A DNA stretch of 64,000 nucleotides from NCBI RefSeq assembly GCF_016862215.1, contig NZ_BOMN01000017.1, forward strand, positions 32,023 to 96,022, given 5' to 3'. Made by a program: the position numbers and the translations under genes. Origin of the DNA: Winogradskya humida. GTDB taxonomy: Bacteria > Actinomycetota > Actinomycetes > Mycobacteriales > Micromonosporaceae. Under the pieces are notes generated by a model. The model was given only the letters and a program-made list of their open reading frames with translations. It did not search any database and was not told the origin of the DNA. Positions 50,708 to 59,752 of this stretch are shown here, piece after piece; the stretch's first letter is position 1; each line of letters starts with the position of its first letter.

Positions 50708-53707
50708 GTGTTCGCCGGTTGGGGTTCCTGGGTGGCGAGGCTTCGCTGGTCGGTGCTGGCCACCGCAATCGTGGCGGTCACCGCGGCCGGGGTGTGGGGC
50801 CTCGGCGTATTCGGCCAGCTCTCCGAGGGCGGCTACAACGACCCGGGCGCCGAGTCGAGCCGCGCGGCCGACGCCGTCCGGCAGGAGCTCGGCGCACGCG
50901 GCGGCGACCTGATCGCCGTCTACCGGCCGCTCACGGGCACGATCGACGATGCCGCCCTGGGCAAGCGCATCGAGGCGAAACTCGGTTCCCTGCCGCGCTC
51001 GGCAGTGTCACAGACGGATGGTTACTGGCCGGGCCACAACAAGCAGTACGCGTCCGCCGACGGCCGCAGCGCCGTCGCTGTGATCACCCTGGCCGGCGAG
51101 GACGACGGCGCGAAGCTGTCCTCGTACCGCGACATCTCGGACTCTCTGGGAGTGCCCGGCACCAGCCTGCAACTGGCCGGAGGCGCCCCCCTCCAGGACG
51201 CCTCCGCCTCCCGCTCGACCGACGATCTGGCCTTCGCCGAAGCCATCTCCCTGCCGATCGTGCTGGTCCTGCTGCTGTTCATCTTCGGCTCCCTGGTCGC
51301 CGCGTCCCTGCCGGTCCTGGTCGGCGGGTGCGCGGTCCTCGGCTCGCTCGGCGTCCTGCACGCGATCGCCGCCCACCACGACGTCAACTCGTTCGCCGTG
51401 AACGTCGCCAGCCTGCTCGGCCTCGGCATGGCGATCGACTACGGCCTGTTCATGGTGGGCCGGTTCCGCGAGGAGCTCGAAGCCGGTCACGCCCCCGCCG
51501 AGGCGGTCTCCCGGACGGTCGCCACCGCCGGGCGTACCGTCCTCTTCTCGGCCTCGCTGCTGATGATCGCCCTCGCCGGCCTGTTGCTCTTCCCCCAGGG
51601 CTTTCTCAAGTCCCTCGCCTACGGTGGCCTCGCCGCCGTCGCCCTCGCAGCTCTGCTGTCCCTCACCCTGCTGCCCGCCCTCCTGGCCGTCCTCGGCCCC
51701 AGAATCAACAAGCTGCCGGTACGCCTGCCGCGCCGTAACCGCTCCTCCATGTGGGCGAAACTCGCCGGCGTGGTCCTGCGCCGCCCGGTCCTGATCGCCC
51801 TGCCGATCCTCGCGGGCCTGCTCGTCCTCGCCGCCCCCGTCCGCGGCGTCCACTTCGGCGAGAACGACGAACGCGTCCTGCCCGCCGGCGACCCGGCCCG
51901 CCAGGCGATCGAGACCCTGAAGACGGATTTCCCGGCCCTGAGCAGCTCCGGGGTCCTCGTCGTCCTGCACGGTGAGCACGGCGCGGCCCCCAGCACCTCG
52001 GGAGCGGCAGCCTTCGAGGCCCGCATCGCCAAGGTCCCCGGCGTCACCGCGGTCACCCCCGCCGGCACCGGCGGCGCGGTGGTCACCTGGACAGCCACCC
52101 TCACCGCCACGGACCCGTTCAGCGACACCGCCCGCGACGCCGTCCACGCCATCCGCGACCTGCGCCCGCCCCTCGACGCCGAACTCCTGGTCGGCGGCAC
52201 CACCGCCCGCAACATCGACAGCCTCACCGCCATCGGCGACCGGCTCCCCCTGATGGTCGCCCTGCTCGCCGGCGCCACCCTGATCCTGATGTTCCTGGCC
52301 TTCGGCTCGGTCCTGCTCCCGATCAAAGCCGTCCTGATGAGCGCCCTCAGCCTCAGCGCCACCTTCGGCATCCTCGTCTGGATCTTCCAGGACGGCCACG
52401 GCGCCGGCCTCCTGAAGGTCACCCCGGCCCCCCTGGAAGCCGGAATCGTCGTCCTGATGGCCGCCGTCGTCTTCGGCCTCTCCACCGACTACGAGGTCTT
52501 CCTGCTCTCCCGCATGGTCGAAGCCCGCACCCACGGCGCCACCACCGCCGAAGCCATCACCACCGGCCTCTCCCGCACCGGCCGGGTGATCAGCGCAGCA
52601 GCCCTCCTCCTCATCGTGGTCACCGGAGCCTTCGCCCTCAGCTCCGTCACCACCATGCGCTTCGTCGGCATCGGCATGATCACCGCCCTCTTCCTCGACG
52701 CCACGGTCGTCCGCATGCTCCTCGTCCCCGCCGTCCTGAAGCTCATGGGCGACGCCGCCTGGTGGGCCCCCGGCCCCCTCAAACGCCTCCAGCAACGCGC
52801 CGGCCTAGCCGAAACCGACCTCCCCAATTCGGCACCCGGTCTTTCCACGCCCGGCCCCTCCACACCCGGCCGTTCCACACCCGCTGTTTCGGCCGGGCCT
52901 GTCCTTTCCGCGCCCGCCGTTTCGGCTGGGCCTGCTGTCTCCGCGGCGCCTGCCGTTTCCGGCGGGCCCGCTCACGCCACGCCGGCTCTCTCCGGCGGGC
53001 GTCACGCCGCCCCCACATCAGCGACCGCGGGCCTGACCCCCTCCTTCCAGCCCGCCACCCCCCTGCCCGCCCGGCCCAGCTGGGACTACTCACCCCACCC
53101 GACCGGCCCGTCCAGCGGCCTGCCCATCGCCGGCTCCGCCCCCTCACCCGGCTTTCCCCACCCCACCTCCGGCCTGCCCGCCATCGGCTTCGCTCCCACA
53201 CCCGACTTCCCGCACCGGGCATCCGGCCTCCCCACCGCAAACACCGGCCTACCCGGCGCCGGCTCCGGTCTGCCGTGCGCTGGGAACGGGCCGTCAACCC
53301 CTGGCTCCGGGCCGTCAGCCCCTGGCTCCGGGCTGCCGAGCGCTGGCTCCGGGCCGTCAACCCCTCGCTCCGGGCTGCCGAGCGCTGGCTCAGGGCTGCC
53401 CCGCGCAGGATCTGATCTGCCCAGCGCCGGATCCGCTCCCATGCCTCAGATGCCGTTCGCGGGGTCCGCGCCGCAGCCCCGCACCCCCCGGGTCGTACTC
53501 GATCAGCAGCCCCCCGACGGCCCTCGCCAGCTCGACGCGCCCCCGGCCCGCTGGGCGCTCCCGCCCGGCCCTGACACCGCGGTCCCGCCCGGCAACGACA
53601 CGACCCGCGAACTCGGCCGGATCAGGGGTGACGAAACCGACAGCTCCGTCGTTTTCCGCCTCCCCGGCATGGCCGGCCCCGGTCCCCGCCCCGATCCGGC
53701 ATCCTGA
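50708..53707 (+). CDS. MMPL family RND transporter with long repetitive tail
   Basis: A 999-residue protein. Residues 1-700 are a complete MMPL/RND unit with two sets of helices. The first half holds GMAIDYGLFMVGRFREELE and the second FGLSTDYEVFLLSRMVEAR, the paired Asp-Tyr proton-relay motifs. Residues 700-999 form a Pro/Ser/Gly/Ala-rich tail with degenerate STPGRSTP, AVSAGPA and SGLPSAGSG repeats, unusual for the family. MMPL proteins export lipids or large glycolipids. GTG 50708 follows AAAGGGGGCAC. Confidence 0.92.
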   Translation: MFAGWGSWVARLRWSVLATAIVAVTAAGVWGLGVFGQLSEGGYNDPGAESSRAADAVRQELGARGGDLIAVYRPLTGTIDDAALGKRIEAKLGSLPRSAVSQTDGYWPGHNKQYASADGRSAVAVITLAGEDDGAKLSSYRDISDSLGVPGTSLQLAGGAPLQDASASRSTDDLAFAEAISLPIVLVLLLFIFGSLVAASLPVLVGGCAVLGSLGVLHAIAAHHDVNSFAVNVASLLGLGMAIDYGLFMVGRFREELEAGHAPAEAVSRTVATAGRTVLFSASLLMIALAGLLLFPQGFLKSLAYGGLAAVALAALLSLTLLPALLAVLGPRINKLPVRLPRRNRSSMWAKLAGVVLRRPVLIALPILAGLLVLAAPVRGVHFGENDERVLPAGDPARQAIETLKTDFPALSSSGVLVVLHGEHGAAPSTSGAAAFEARIAKVPGVTAVTPAGTGGAVVTWTATLTATDPFSDTARDAVHAIRDLRPPLDAELLVGGTTARNIDSLTAIGDRLPLMVALLAGATLILMFLAFGSVLLPIKAVLMSALSLSATFGILVWIFQDGHGAGLLKVTPAPLEAGIVVLMAAVVFGLSTDYEVFLLSRMVEARTHGATTAEAITTGLSRTGRVISAAALLLIVVTGAFALSSVTTMRFVGIGMITALFLDATVVRMLLVPAVLKLMGDAAWWAPGPLKRLQQRAGLAETDLPNSAPGLSTPGPSTPGRSTPAVSAGPVLSAPAVSAGPAVSAAPAVSGGPAHATPALSGGRHAAPTSATAGLTPSFQPATPLPARPSWDYSPHPTGPSSGLPIAGSAPSPGFPHPTSGLPAIGFAPTPDFPHRASGLPTANTGLPGAGSGLPCAGNGPSTPGSGPSAPGSGLPSAGSGPSTPRSGLPSAGSGLPRAGSDLPSAGSAPMPQMPFAGSAPQPRTPRVVLDQQPPDGPRQLDAPPARWALPPGPDTAVPPGNDTTRELGRIRGDETDSSVVFRLPGMAGPGPRPDPAS
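53288..53410 (+). repeat. About 21-bp degenerate tandem repeats in the MMPL tail
   Basis: The units alternate GGGCCGTCAACCCCTGGCTC and GGGCTGCCGAGCGCTGGCTC forms, each coding for seven residues (GPSTPGS or GLPSAGS). The unit length is a multiple of three, so copy-number change keeps the frame. Confidence 0.7.
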
Positions 53708-53828
53708 GAGCCGGCAGACCCACCCCGCCGCGCGGTGCCAGGAGCGCTCCCATTGGCACCCCGGCACCCGGAACGGTTATCGTGGCCCGCCGGGCGGCGT
53801 GTGCCGCTTCTACCGAAACGGGACTGGG

Positions 53829-55451
53829 ATGACCGCGACAGCTGACGAGACCGCCGCAGCACCACAGGTGTCAGCGCCACCGCACCCAGGCCCCCAGCCG
53901 GCGGACCCGCAGTCGCCCCCGCGCACAGACCCGCAGTCGCTCGCGGGCGCGGACCCGCAATCGGACCCGGGCATCGATCCGGAGTCGGCCCCGGGTATCG
54001 ATCCGGAGCGGCTCGCGATGTGCATCGCGGTGATCGCCGAGGCCGAGGCGCTGGAGCCGGAGCACCCCGACGCCATCGCCGTCCGCCGAGCCACGGCCGC
54101 GCTGTTCAAAACGACGAAGCTGCAACGCCGCCGGGAGCGCCGCGACGCGATTCTCGCGCATGACAACGCCGTCACCGCGGCGACCGCGACCGGGGCGCCG
54201 TCGCGGATCGACGACGAGACCGCCGGGTTGCCGCTGGCCACCGCCACCGAGGGACAGAGCGCTGGCGTGCTGCGCCAGCCGCGGGGTTGCTACATCTGCA
54301 AGCAGCGCTACGTCGAGGTCGACAGGTTCTATCACCAGCTCTGCCCGGCCTGCGCGGCGAAAAACAGGGCCCGCAGGGACGCCCGCACCGACCTGACCGG
54401 CCGCAGCGCGCTGCTGACCGGCGGCCGGGCCAAGATCGGCATGTACATCGCGCTGCGACTGCTGCGCGACGGTGCGCACACCACCATCACCACGCGGTTC
54501 CCGCATGACGCGGTGCGCCGCTTCTCGGCCATGCCCGACAGCGCGGACTGGCTGCACCGGCTGCGGGTGATCGGCCTCGACCTGCGTGACCCCGCCCAGG
54601 TGGTCGCGCTCGCCGATTCGGTCGCCGCCCGGGGGCCGCTCGACATCCTGATCAACAACGCGGCCCAGACCGTACGCCGCTCCTCCGGCTCCTACGCCGC
54701 GATCGCCGCAGCAGAGTCGGCGCCGCTGCCGGAGGGCCCGCTGCCGGACCTCGAATACCTCGGTGGCGGCCATTCGGCGGACGCGCACCCGTTGTCGCTG
54801 ACCGGCACCGACGCCGAGCATCCCGGCATGCTCGGCGGGCCTGCTTCCACCGCGACGTTCGCGCCGCACGCGTTGACCGCGCTCGCCCTGACCGGTGGTT
54901 CGGCGACCGCCGAGCGGGTGGCGGCGCTGACCGCGATCGACGCCGGTGGCCTGGTGCCCGACCTCGCTGCGACCAACAGCTGGAGCGACAAGGTCCACGA
55001 GGTCGGCGCGCTCGAGCTGCTCGAGGTGCAGCTCTGCAACGTCACCGCGCCGTTCATCCTGGTCAGCCGGCTGCGCGAGGCGATGACGAAGTCGAGTTTC
55101 CCCCGCCGCTACGTGGTCAACGTGTCCGCGATGGAGGGCATCTTCAACCGCGGCTACAAGGGTGCCGGGCATCCGCACACCAACATGGCCAAGGCGTCGC
55201 TGAACATGCTGACCCGCACCAGCGCCGACGACATGTTCACCGACGGCATCCTGATGACCAGCGTGGACACCGGCTGGATCACCGACGAGCGCCCGCACCC
55301 GACGAAGATGCGCCTGGCCGACGAGGGTTTCCACGCTCCGCTCGACCTGGTCGACGGCGCCGCCCGGGTGTACGACCCGATCGTGCGTGGCGAGGCGGGC
55401 GAGGATCTGTACGGCTGTTTCCTCAAGGACTACGCCCCCGTCGCATGGTGA
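53829..55451 (+). CDS. Zinc-ribbon/SDR fusion with repetitive N-terminus
   Basis: A 540-residue protein. Residues 15-65 are low-complexity DPQS/DPES repeats; 65-150 are helical. A four-cysteine ribbon follows (CYICKQRYVEV and YHQLCPACAAK, near 156-178). An SDR domain fills 190-540: LLTGGRAKIGMYIALRLLRDG, INNAAQTVRR, VNVSAMEGIFN and a late helix with HTNMAKASLNML in place of the usual YxxxK (Tyr replaced). The substitution suggests an altered or absent dehydrogenase activity. The stop overlaps the APH-like gene by 7 bases. Such ribbon-SDR proteins exist in actinobacteria, but their role is unknown. Confidence 0.82.
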   Translation: MTATADETAAAPQVSAPPHPGPQPADPQSPPRTDPQSLAGADPQSDPGIDPESAPGIDPERLAMCIAVIAEAEALEPEHPDAIAVRRATAALFKTTKLQRRRERRDAILAHDNAVTAATATGAPSRIDDETAGLPLATATEGQSAGVLRQPRGCYICKQRYVEVDRFYHQLCPACAAKNRARRDARTDLTGRSALLTGGRAKIGMYIALRLLRDGAHTTITTRFPHDAVRRFSAMPDSADWLHRLRVIGLDLRDPAQVVALADSVAARGPLDILINNAAQTVRRSSGSYAAIAAAESAPLPEGPLPDLEYLGGGHSADAHPLSLTGTDAEHPGMLGGPASTATFAPHALTALALTGGSATAERVAALTAIDAGGLVPDLAATNSWSDKVHEVGALELLEVQLCNVTAPFILVSRLREAMTKSSFPRRYVVNVSAMEGIFNRGYKGAGHPHTNMAKASLNMLTRTSADDMFTDGILMTSVDTGWITDERPHPTKMRLADEGFHAPLDLVDGAARVYDPIVRGEAGEDLYGCFLKDYAPVAW

Positions 55452-56389
55452 GCGCCGTTCCGGGCGATCTCCCCGTCGTGCGGGAGTTGTCGCGTACCCG
55501 TGACGGCAGGCGCTGGCTCGCCGCCCTGCCGCAGCTGATCGACGAGGTCTCCGACGCCTTCGGCCTGGTCCTGGGCCCGCCCCTGCGCGGCGGCTCGTGC
55601 AGCTGGGTCGCGCCCGCCACCCTCGCCGACGGCACCGCGGTCATCCTGAAGATCGGCTGGCCCCACCGCGAGATGTACGCGGAGCCCGCCGCGCTACGCC
55701 TCTGGGACGGCCACGGCGCCGTCCGCCTCTTCCGTCACGACCCGGCACGCCACGCCCTGGTCCTCGAGCAGTGCCTGCCCGGCGAGCAGCTCGGTGCCCG
55801 GATCATGGCGCCGGCCGACGCGTTGCGCATCGGCGCGGGCGTCCTGCGCAAACTCTGGTCGGCGGGCGTCCCCGAGAACCGCGCGGCCCTCCCCGCCGAC
55901 CCGGCAACGATCGAGTCGCTCGTGGACGTCGCCGGAGACTGGGGCGACCTGGTCACGGAGCGGATGACCCGGCTCCGGCCGGCGTACGATCCGGGCCTGG
56001 TCGCGGAGGGCGCCCGTCTCCTGCACGACCTGCCCGCCTCGGCACCTCGCGAAGTGGTCCTGCACGGCGACTTCAACCCCGGCAACATCCTGTCGTCGGG
56101 CGACGGCTGGGTGGCGATAGATCCCAAGCCGTTGATCGGCGACCCCGCCTACGACGTGGCACCCCTGCTCAACCAGATCGCCGACCCGTACGCCACCGCA
56201 GACCCGGCAGGCACCCTGCGCGACCGGATCGCCCTGCTCGCGGCCGAACTGGACCTGGACCGCTCCCGCATCGCGGCCTGGGCGGTCGCCCGCAAGGTGG
56301 AATCGGCCCTCTGGCGCACCCACCACGACCGCGAGGCCGAAGGTGCCGCGGACCTCGCCACCGCGGCCCTCCTCGCCGGCCTCTACTGA
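55445..56389 (+). CDS. Aminoglycoside phosphotransferase-family kinase, APH(6)-like
   Basis: A 314-residue kinase fold resembling streptomycin 6-kinases: LRGGSCSWVAPATLADG, VILKIGWPHREM, LVLEQCLPGEQLG, the catalytic loop VVLHGDFNPGNIL and the metal loop AIDPKPLIGDPAYDVA. APH(6) enzymes inactivate streptomycin, but many homologues phosphorylate other small molecules. ATG 55445 overlaps the preceding stop; GTG 55448 is in frame too. Coupling with the zinc-ribbon SDR protein is unexplained. Confidence 0.88.
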   Translation: MVSAVPGDLPVVRELSRTRDGRRWLAALPQLIDEVSDAFGLVLGPPLRGGSCSWVAPATLADGTAVILKIGWPHREMYAEPAALRLWDGHGAVRLFRHDPARHALVLEQCLPGEQLGARIMAPADALRIGAGVLRKLWSAGVPENRAALPADPATIESLVDVAGDWGDLVTERMTRLRPAYDPGLVAEGARLLHDLPASAPREVVLHGDFNPGNILSSGDGWVAIDPKPLIGDPAYDVAPLLNQIADPYATADPAGTLRDRIALLAAELDLDRSRIAAWAVARKVESALWRTHHDREAEGAADLATAALLAGLY

Positions 56390-56594
56390 ACCCCGGCTCC
56401 TCAGGCGGCCCCATGACGGCGAGGATCCGGGCTGCCAGGGCGGATGCGCCGCCGAACGCTGCGGCGCCGGCAAGAGCGGCCCCGGTCAGGCGGGGCGAAC
56501 CGAACCAGGCGAGCAGACCGGCGCCCAGCGCGGTGACCGTACCGATCACCAGCGTCGCCGTCAGCCGTCGCCGCGCCTCCCGTGTCGTGATCAT
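56169..56594 (-). CDS. Possible small membrane protein antisense to the APH gene end
   Basis: From ATG 56594 the minus strand reads MITTREARRRLTATLVIG, two hydrophobic segments (IGTVTALGAGLLAWFG and GAALAGAAAFGGASALAA), then ILAVMGPPEEPGF. The frame has no stop until 56169, so the Arg/Gly/Pro-rich tail would be antisense to about 220 bases of the APH gene. The first 70 residues look genuine; the tail does not. It may be a real gene that lost its stop. AAGG lies about 11 bases before the ATG. Confidence 0.4.
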   Translation of the reverse strand: MITTREARRRLTATLVIGTVTALGAGLLAWFGSPRLTGAALAGAAAFGGASALAARILAVMGPPEEPGFSRGRRGGPRWRGPRHLRPRGRGGCARGPIPPCGRPPRPRCGSGPGPVRPRAGRSGRAGCLPGLRWRTGRRSG

Positions 56595-56773
56595 GGATCT
56601 GCACCTTTCCGCCGGTGGATGACCTGCCGCCAGCCAAGCCGTTCCCCCGTTCAGCCGGAACCCGCACCGGTACGCATTGATACGTGTTGACACGGGTTGA
56701 TGGCCGGGCCGGTTTACGCTGATTCCCCGGGCATCGGGGTGACGACGATCGTCGATCGCGGGAGGGTGGCGAC

Positions 56774-59602
56774 GTGGACGGGCACGGTGGACTGTCCCCG
56801 CGGGACCGCTGGGAGCCGCTGTTGGCCACTGTCGACACGGCCACCGGGCTCACAGAGCTGCTCAGAAGGCTGAAGAGCGAGAGCGACTACTCGGTGCAGG
56901 CGATCGCCAAGCGGGGCGGGATCAGCCCGGGCACCGTACAGAATCTGGTGACCGCGGGTTCGGGCAGACCCCGGTGGTCCTCCCTGGCGGGCTTCCTGCT
57001 CGGATGCCGGCTGTCCCGCCGGCAGCTCCCGCCATGGCTCAGCGCCTACGAACGCGTCTTCCCGCCACCCGTCGCCGAGAAGACCGGCGACCGCGCCCTG
57101 ACGATCATCGCGCCGGCCGCGGTGGACCAGGTCGCGGTCGGTGAGATACCCCTGGCCGCGGTCGCGTGGCAGGACCGGGACGCCCTGCTGACGGAGCTGG
57201 CCGCCCTGGTCGGCACCGGGCGCACCGCGGTCGTCTGCGCACTGGCGGGCCAGCGTGGTGTGGGCAAGACCCAGCTCGCCGCCGCCTACGCCCGCCACTG
57301 CCTGGACCGGGGCTGGCCGGTGGTGGCCTGGGTCGTCGCCGAGGACGAGCAGAAGATCGCCGAAGGCCTGGCCCGGCTGGCACACGTGGTCGGCGCCGCC
57401 CGGCCCGGCACCAACACGATGACGGCGGCGCGGCAGGCCGTGCACTGGCTCACCAACCATCAGGGACAGTGCCTGCTGGTCTACGACAACGTCACGGACG
57501 CCGATCTGGTCGCCCGCTGGATCCCGTCGGTCGGCACGGTGCAGACCGTTGTCACCACGGTCGACGCGGCCTTCCACACCCTGGGCCCTCTGGTCACGGT
57601 GCCCGTGTTCACCGACGCGGAGGCCATGGCGTTCCTCCGGCGGCGCACCGGCCTGGCAGACGACACGGGTGCCCGCGAGCTCGCCCGCGAGCTGGCGAAC
57701 CTGCCCCTGGCACTGGACCAGGCGGGATCGGTGATCGGCGCGACCCGTACACATCGCGAGTTCGCGGTCTACCTCGACCGCCTCCGTGACGTGCCGGTCG
57801 CGGAGCTGCTGACCCGCAGACCCGGCGACCGCTACCACCATGGCACCACGGCAGCCGTCATGCTGACCCTCGCCGATGCGACCGGCGAGGACCACACCGG
57901 GCTTGCGGGCCGGGTCCTGGACGTGCTCGCCGTCCTCGATCCGATCGGCGTGAACCGCTCCCTGCTCGCCGCCGGCCTGATGGGCGGCGAGCAGGCGTCC
58001 GGGCTGGACGCCTGCCTCGCGAGGCTGGCCGAGCGCTCCCAGGTGACGCTGACCGTCACCGGCCGCCAGGTCACGATGCACCGCCTGCTGCAGCGCATCC
58101 TCCGCGACGACCAGATCTCCGCAGACCGGCGGGATGTGGCAGTACGCCGCGCCCTGCGCATGCTCCACTCCGCCGCCGGCTCCTGCGGCGCGAAGTGGGA
58201 GCACCGCGTGGAGATCGCCGAGCTGGCGACGCACGCCGAGGCGCTCTGGTCCCATGCCGCCGCGGCCGGTGCCGAGACCCGCAAGTCACTGCTCGGACTG
58301 CGACTGGAACTGCTGTTCCAGAGCGTCGAGGTGTTCAACACGACCTCGGCGGTGGCCGTCGGTGAGTCCCTCGCCGCGGACCTCGAGGATCTGCTCGGTG
58401 CCGATCACCCCGCCACGCTCACCTGCCGCCACAATCTCGGGTACGCCTACTTCGAGCTGCACCGGTTCGAGCAGGCCATCCCTCTGCTCGAGCGGACCGC
58501 CGCGGCTGAACGCACCCGGGACCCGGACGGGGAGGACAATGATTCGCTGACGACCCTCCAGGTGCTCGCCACCGCCTACGCGGGCGCCGATCGGCCGGAC
58601 GAGGCGCTGGATCTGCTGCAGCAGGTGTACGCCGGCCGCGAGAAGACCAACGGCCCCGACCACCCCCTCACGCTGCGTTCCCGGCTGTTCCTCGCCCACG
58701 AGCTGCTGGTGGCCGGGCACACCCGGGAAGCGCTCGCGGCCTTCACCCTGACGGTGCAGGCTCTGGAGCGGACGCGTGGCCCGGAGCACCCCCAGACCCT
58801 CGGTGCCCGCCACGGCCTGGGGAAAGCGCTGCTGAGAACGGGACGGCTCGCCGAGGCCGTCGACGCGCTGGAACGGCTGCCCGACGCGTTCGAGCAGCGG
58901 TACGGCCCCGCCCACCCCGACGTCGCGACGTCCTGCTCGCAGCTCGCCGCGGCCTACCAGGGCATGGACCTGCCGGAGAAGGCCGTCCCGTTGCTGGAAC
59001 GTGCGCTGGCCGCCCGCGAGACGACCTCCGGCGCCGACCACTCGCATACGTTGCGGGCACGCCTGGCCCTCGCCGAGGGTTACCTCCAGGTGAACGCACC
59101 CGACCGGGCAACGCCCCTGCTCGACCGGGCCCTGTCGGACTCCGTGCGGGTCCTGGAGAACGACAGCCCCTACATGTTCGACGTTCGATCCCGGCTGGCG
59201 TGTGCCTACCACAGCGCGGGCCGGCCGGAAACCTCGCGGGCGATGCTCACGGAGCTTCTTGCGGATCAGGAGCGCCGTCTCGACGCCGGGCACCCGGAGC
59301 TGTCGCGGACCCGGCGCTCCCTGGCGGCCGTCCACCGGATCGCCGGGCGGTACGACGACGCGGTCCCGCTTCTGGTCAGAGCGCACGACGACCTCCGGGC
59401 CCGGCTGGGGCCGTACCACTTCGACACCCAGATGTCCTGCATCGAGCTCGCCGAGACCTGCCGGCTCTCCGGGCGCCGTGCCGAAGCGATCACGCACTTT
59501 CACGAGGCACTGCGCGCCGCCGAGGAGCGGGTCGGCCCTGACGGCGGGATGGCCGTCAAGCTACGACGGGCCGTCCGGGAGCTCGGCGGGCCCACCCCCT
59601 GA
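56774..59602 (+). CDS. HTH/NB-ARC/TPR STAND NTPase
   Basis: A 942-residue protein. Residues 20-75 hold an XRE-like helix-turn-helix (LRRLKSESDYSVQAIAKRGG, SPGTVQNLV). An NB-ARC NTPase follows: Walker A GQRGVGKTQ near 159-167, Walker B QCLLVYDNVTD, the GLPL-type segment ANLPLALDQAGS and a winged helix with VTMHRLLQ (MHD-like). Residues 480-940 are kinesin-light-chain-type TPRs (repeated DHP/EHP turns such as LGADHPATL, YGPAHPDVA). STAND proteins oligomerise on sensing a ligand; some bacterial members trigger phage defence, others are regulators. GTG 56774 has GGAGGG 7 bases upstream. Confidence 0.9.
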   Translation: MDGHGGLSPRDRWEPLLATVDTATGLTELLRRLKSESDYSVQAIAKRGGISPGTVQNLVTAGSGRPRWSSLAGFLLGCRLSRRQLPPWLSAYERVFPPPVAEKTGDRALTIIAPAAVDQVAVGEIPLAAVAWQDRDALLTELAALVGTGRTAVVCALAGQRGVGKTQLAAAYARHCLDRGWPVVAWVVAEDEQKIAEGLARLAHVVGAARPGTNTMTAARQAVHWLTNHQGQCLLVYDNVTDADLVARWIPSVGTVQTVVTTVDAAFHTLGPLVTVPVFTDAEAMAFLRRRTGLADDTGARELARELANLPLALDQAGSVIGATRTHREFAVYLDRLRDVPVAELLTRRPGDRYHHGTTAAVMLTLADATGEDHTGLAGRVLDVLAVLDPIGVNRSLLAAGLMGGEQASGLDACLARLAERSQVTLTVTGRQVTMHRLLQRILRDDQISADRRDVAVRRALRMLHSAAGSCGAKWEHRVEIAELATHAEALWSHAAAAGAETRKSLLGLRLELLFQSVEVFNTTSAVAVGESLAADLEDLLGADHPATLTCRHNLGYAYFELHRFEQAIPLLERTAAAERTRDPDGEDNDSLTTLQVLATAYAGADRPDEALDLLQQVYAGREKTNGPDHPLTLRSRLFLAHELLVAGHTREALAAFTLTVQALERTRGPEHPQTLGARHGLGKALLRTGRLAEAVDALERLPDAFEQRYGPAHPDVATSCSQLAAAYQGMDLPEKAVPLLERALAARETTSGADHSHTLRARLALAEGYLQVNAPDRATPLLDRALSDSVRVLENDSPYMFDVRSRLACAYHSAGRPETSRAMLTELLADQERRLDAGHPELSRTRRSLAAVHRIAGRYDDAVPLLVRAHDDLRARLGPYHFDTQMSCIELAETCRLSGRRAEAITHFHEALRAAEERVGPDGGMAVKLRRAVRELGGPTP

Positions 59603-59624
59603 GTATCCCCTCGCCCGCTTGGCA

Positions 59625-59654
59625 TTGACAGGCTGCAATGTTAGCGCAATCATT
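59625..59654 (+). promoter_or_regulatory. Promoter and LacI-type operator 1 for the GH43 operon
   Basis: TTGACA at 59625-59630 is a consensus -35. The sequence AATGTTAGCGCAATCATT (59637-59654) is an imperfect dyad (7 of 9 pairs) around a central CG, the shape of LacI-family operators. It lies where the -10 is expected (AATCAT, 17 bases on). A repressor bound here would block the promoter. No LacI gene is in the window. Confidence 0.6.
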
Positions 59655-59701
59655 CAGAAACTTCGCCGCAACCCCCGATCGGCGCTTCTCGACTGGTTTT
59701 G

Positions 59702-59717
59702 ATGTTAACGATCACAT
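59702..59717 (+). promoter_or_regulatory. LacI-type operator 2
   Basis: ATGTTAACGATCACAT is a second imperfect CG-centred dyad with the same ATGTTA opening as operator 1. It lies 36 bases before the GH43 start, about 64 bases from operator 1. Confidence 0.55.
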
Positions 59718-59752
59718 AGTCGTCAATCAATACTCAGGAATACGGAGGCACC

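Noticed and set aside
51008..52795. A 595-residue minus-strand frame rich in Asp, Glu and Gly
   Set aside because: It lies wholly antisense to the MMPL core, whose transporter motifs are clear. The acidic composition is the expected complement of its codon bias.
53288..53410. Repeats in the MMPL tail considered as a CRISPR array
   Set aside because: The units are directly adjacent with no spacers, are coding and in frame, and no cas genes are present.
55445..56389. Streptomycin resistance gene as a firm call
   Set aside because: The fold and loop motifs fit APH(6), but no streptomycin gene cluster surrounds it and many homologues act on other substrates.
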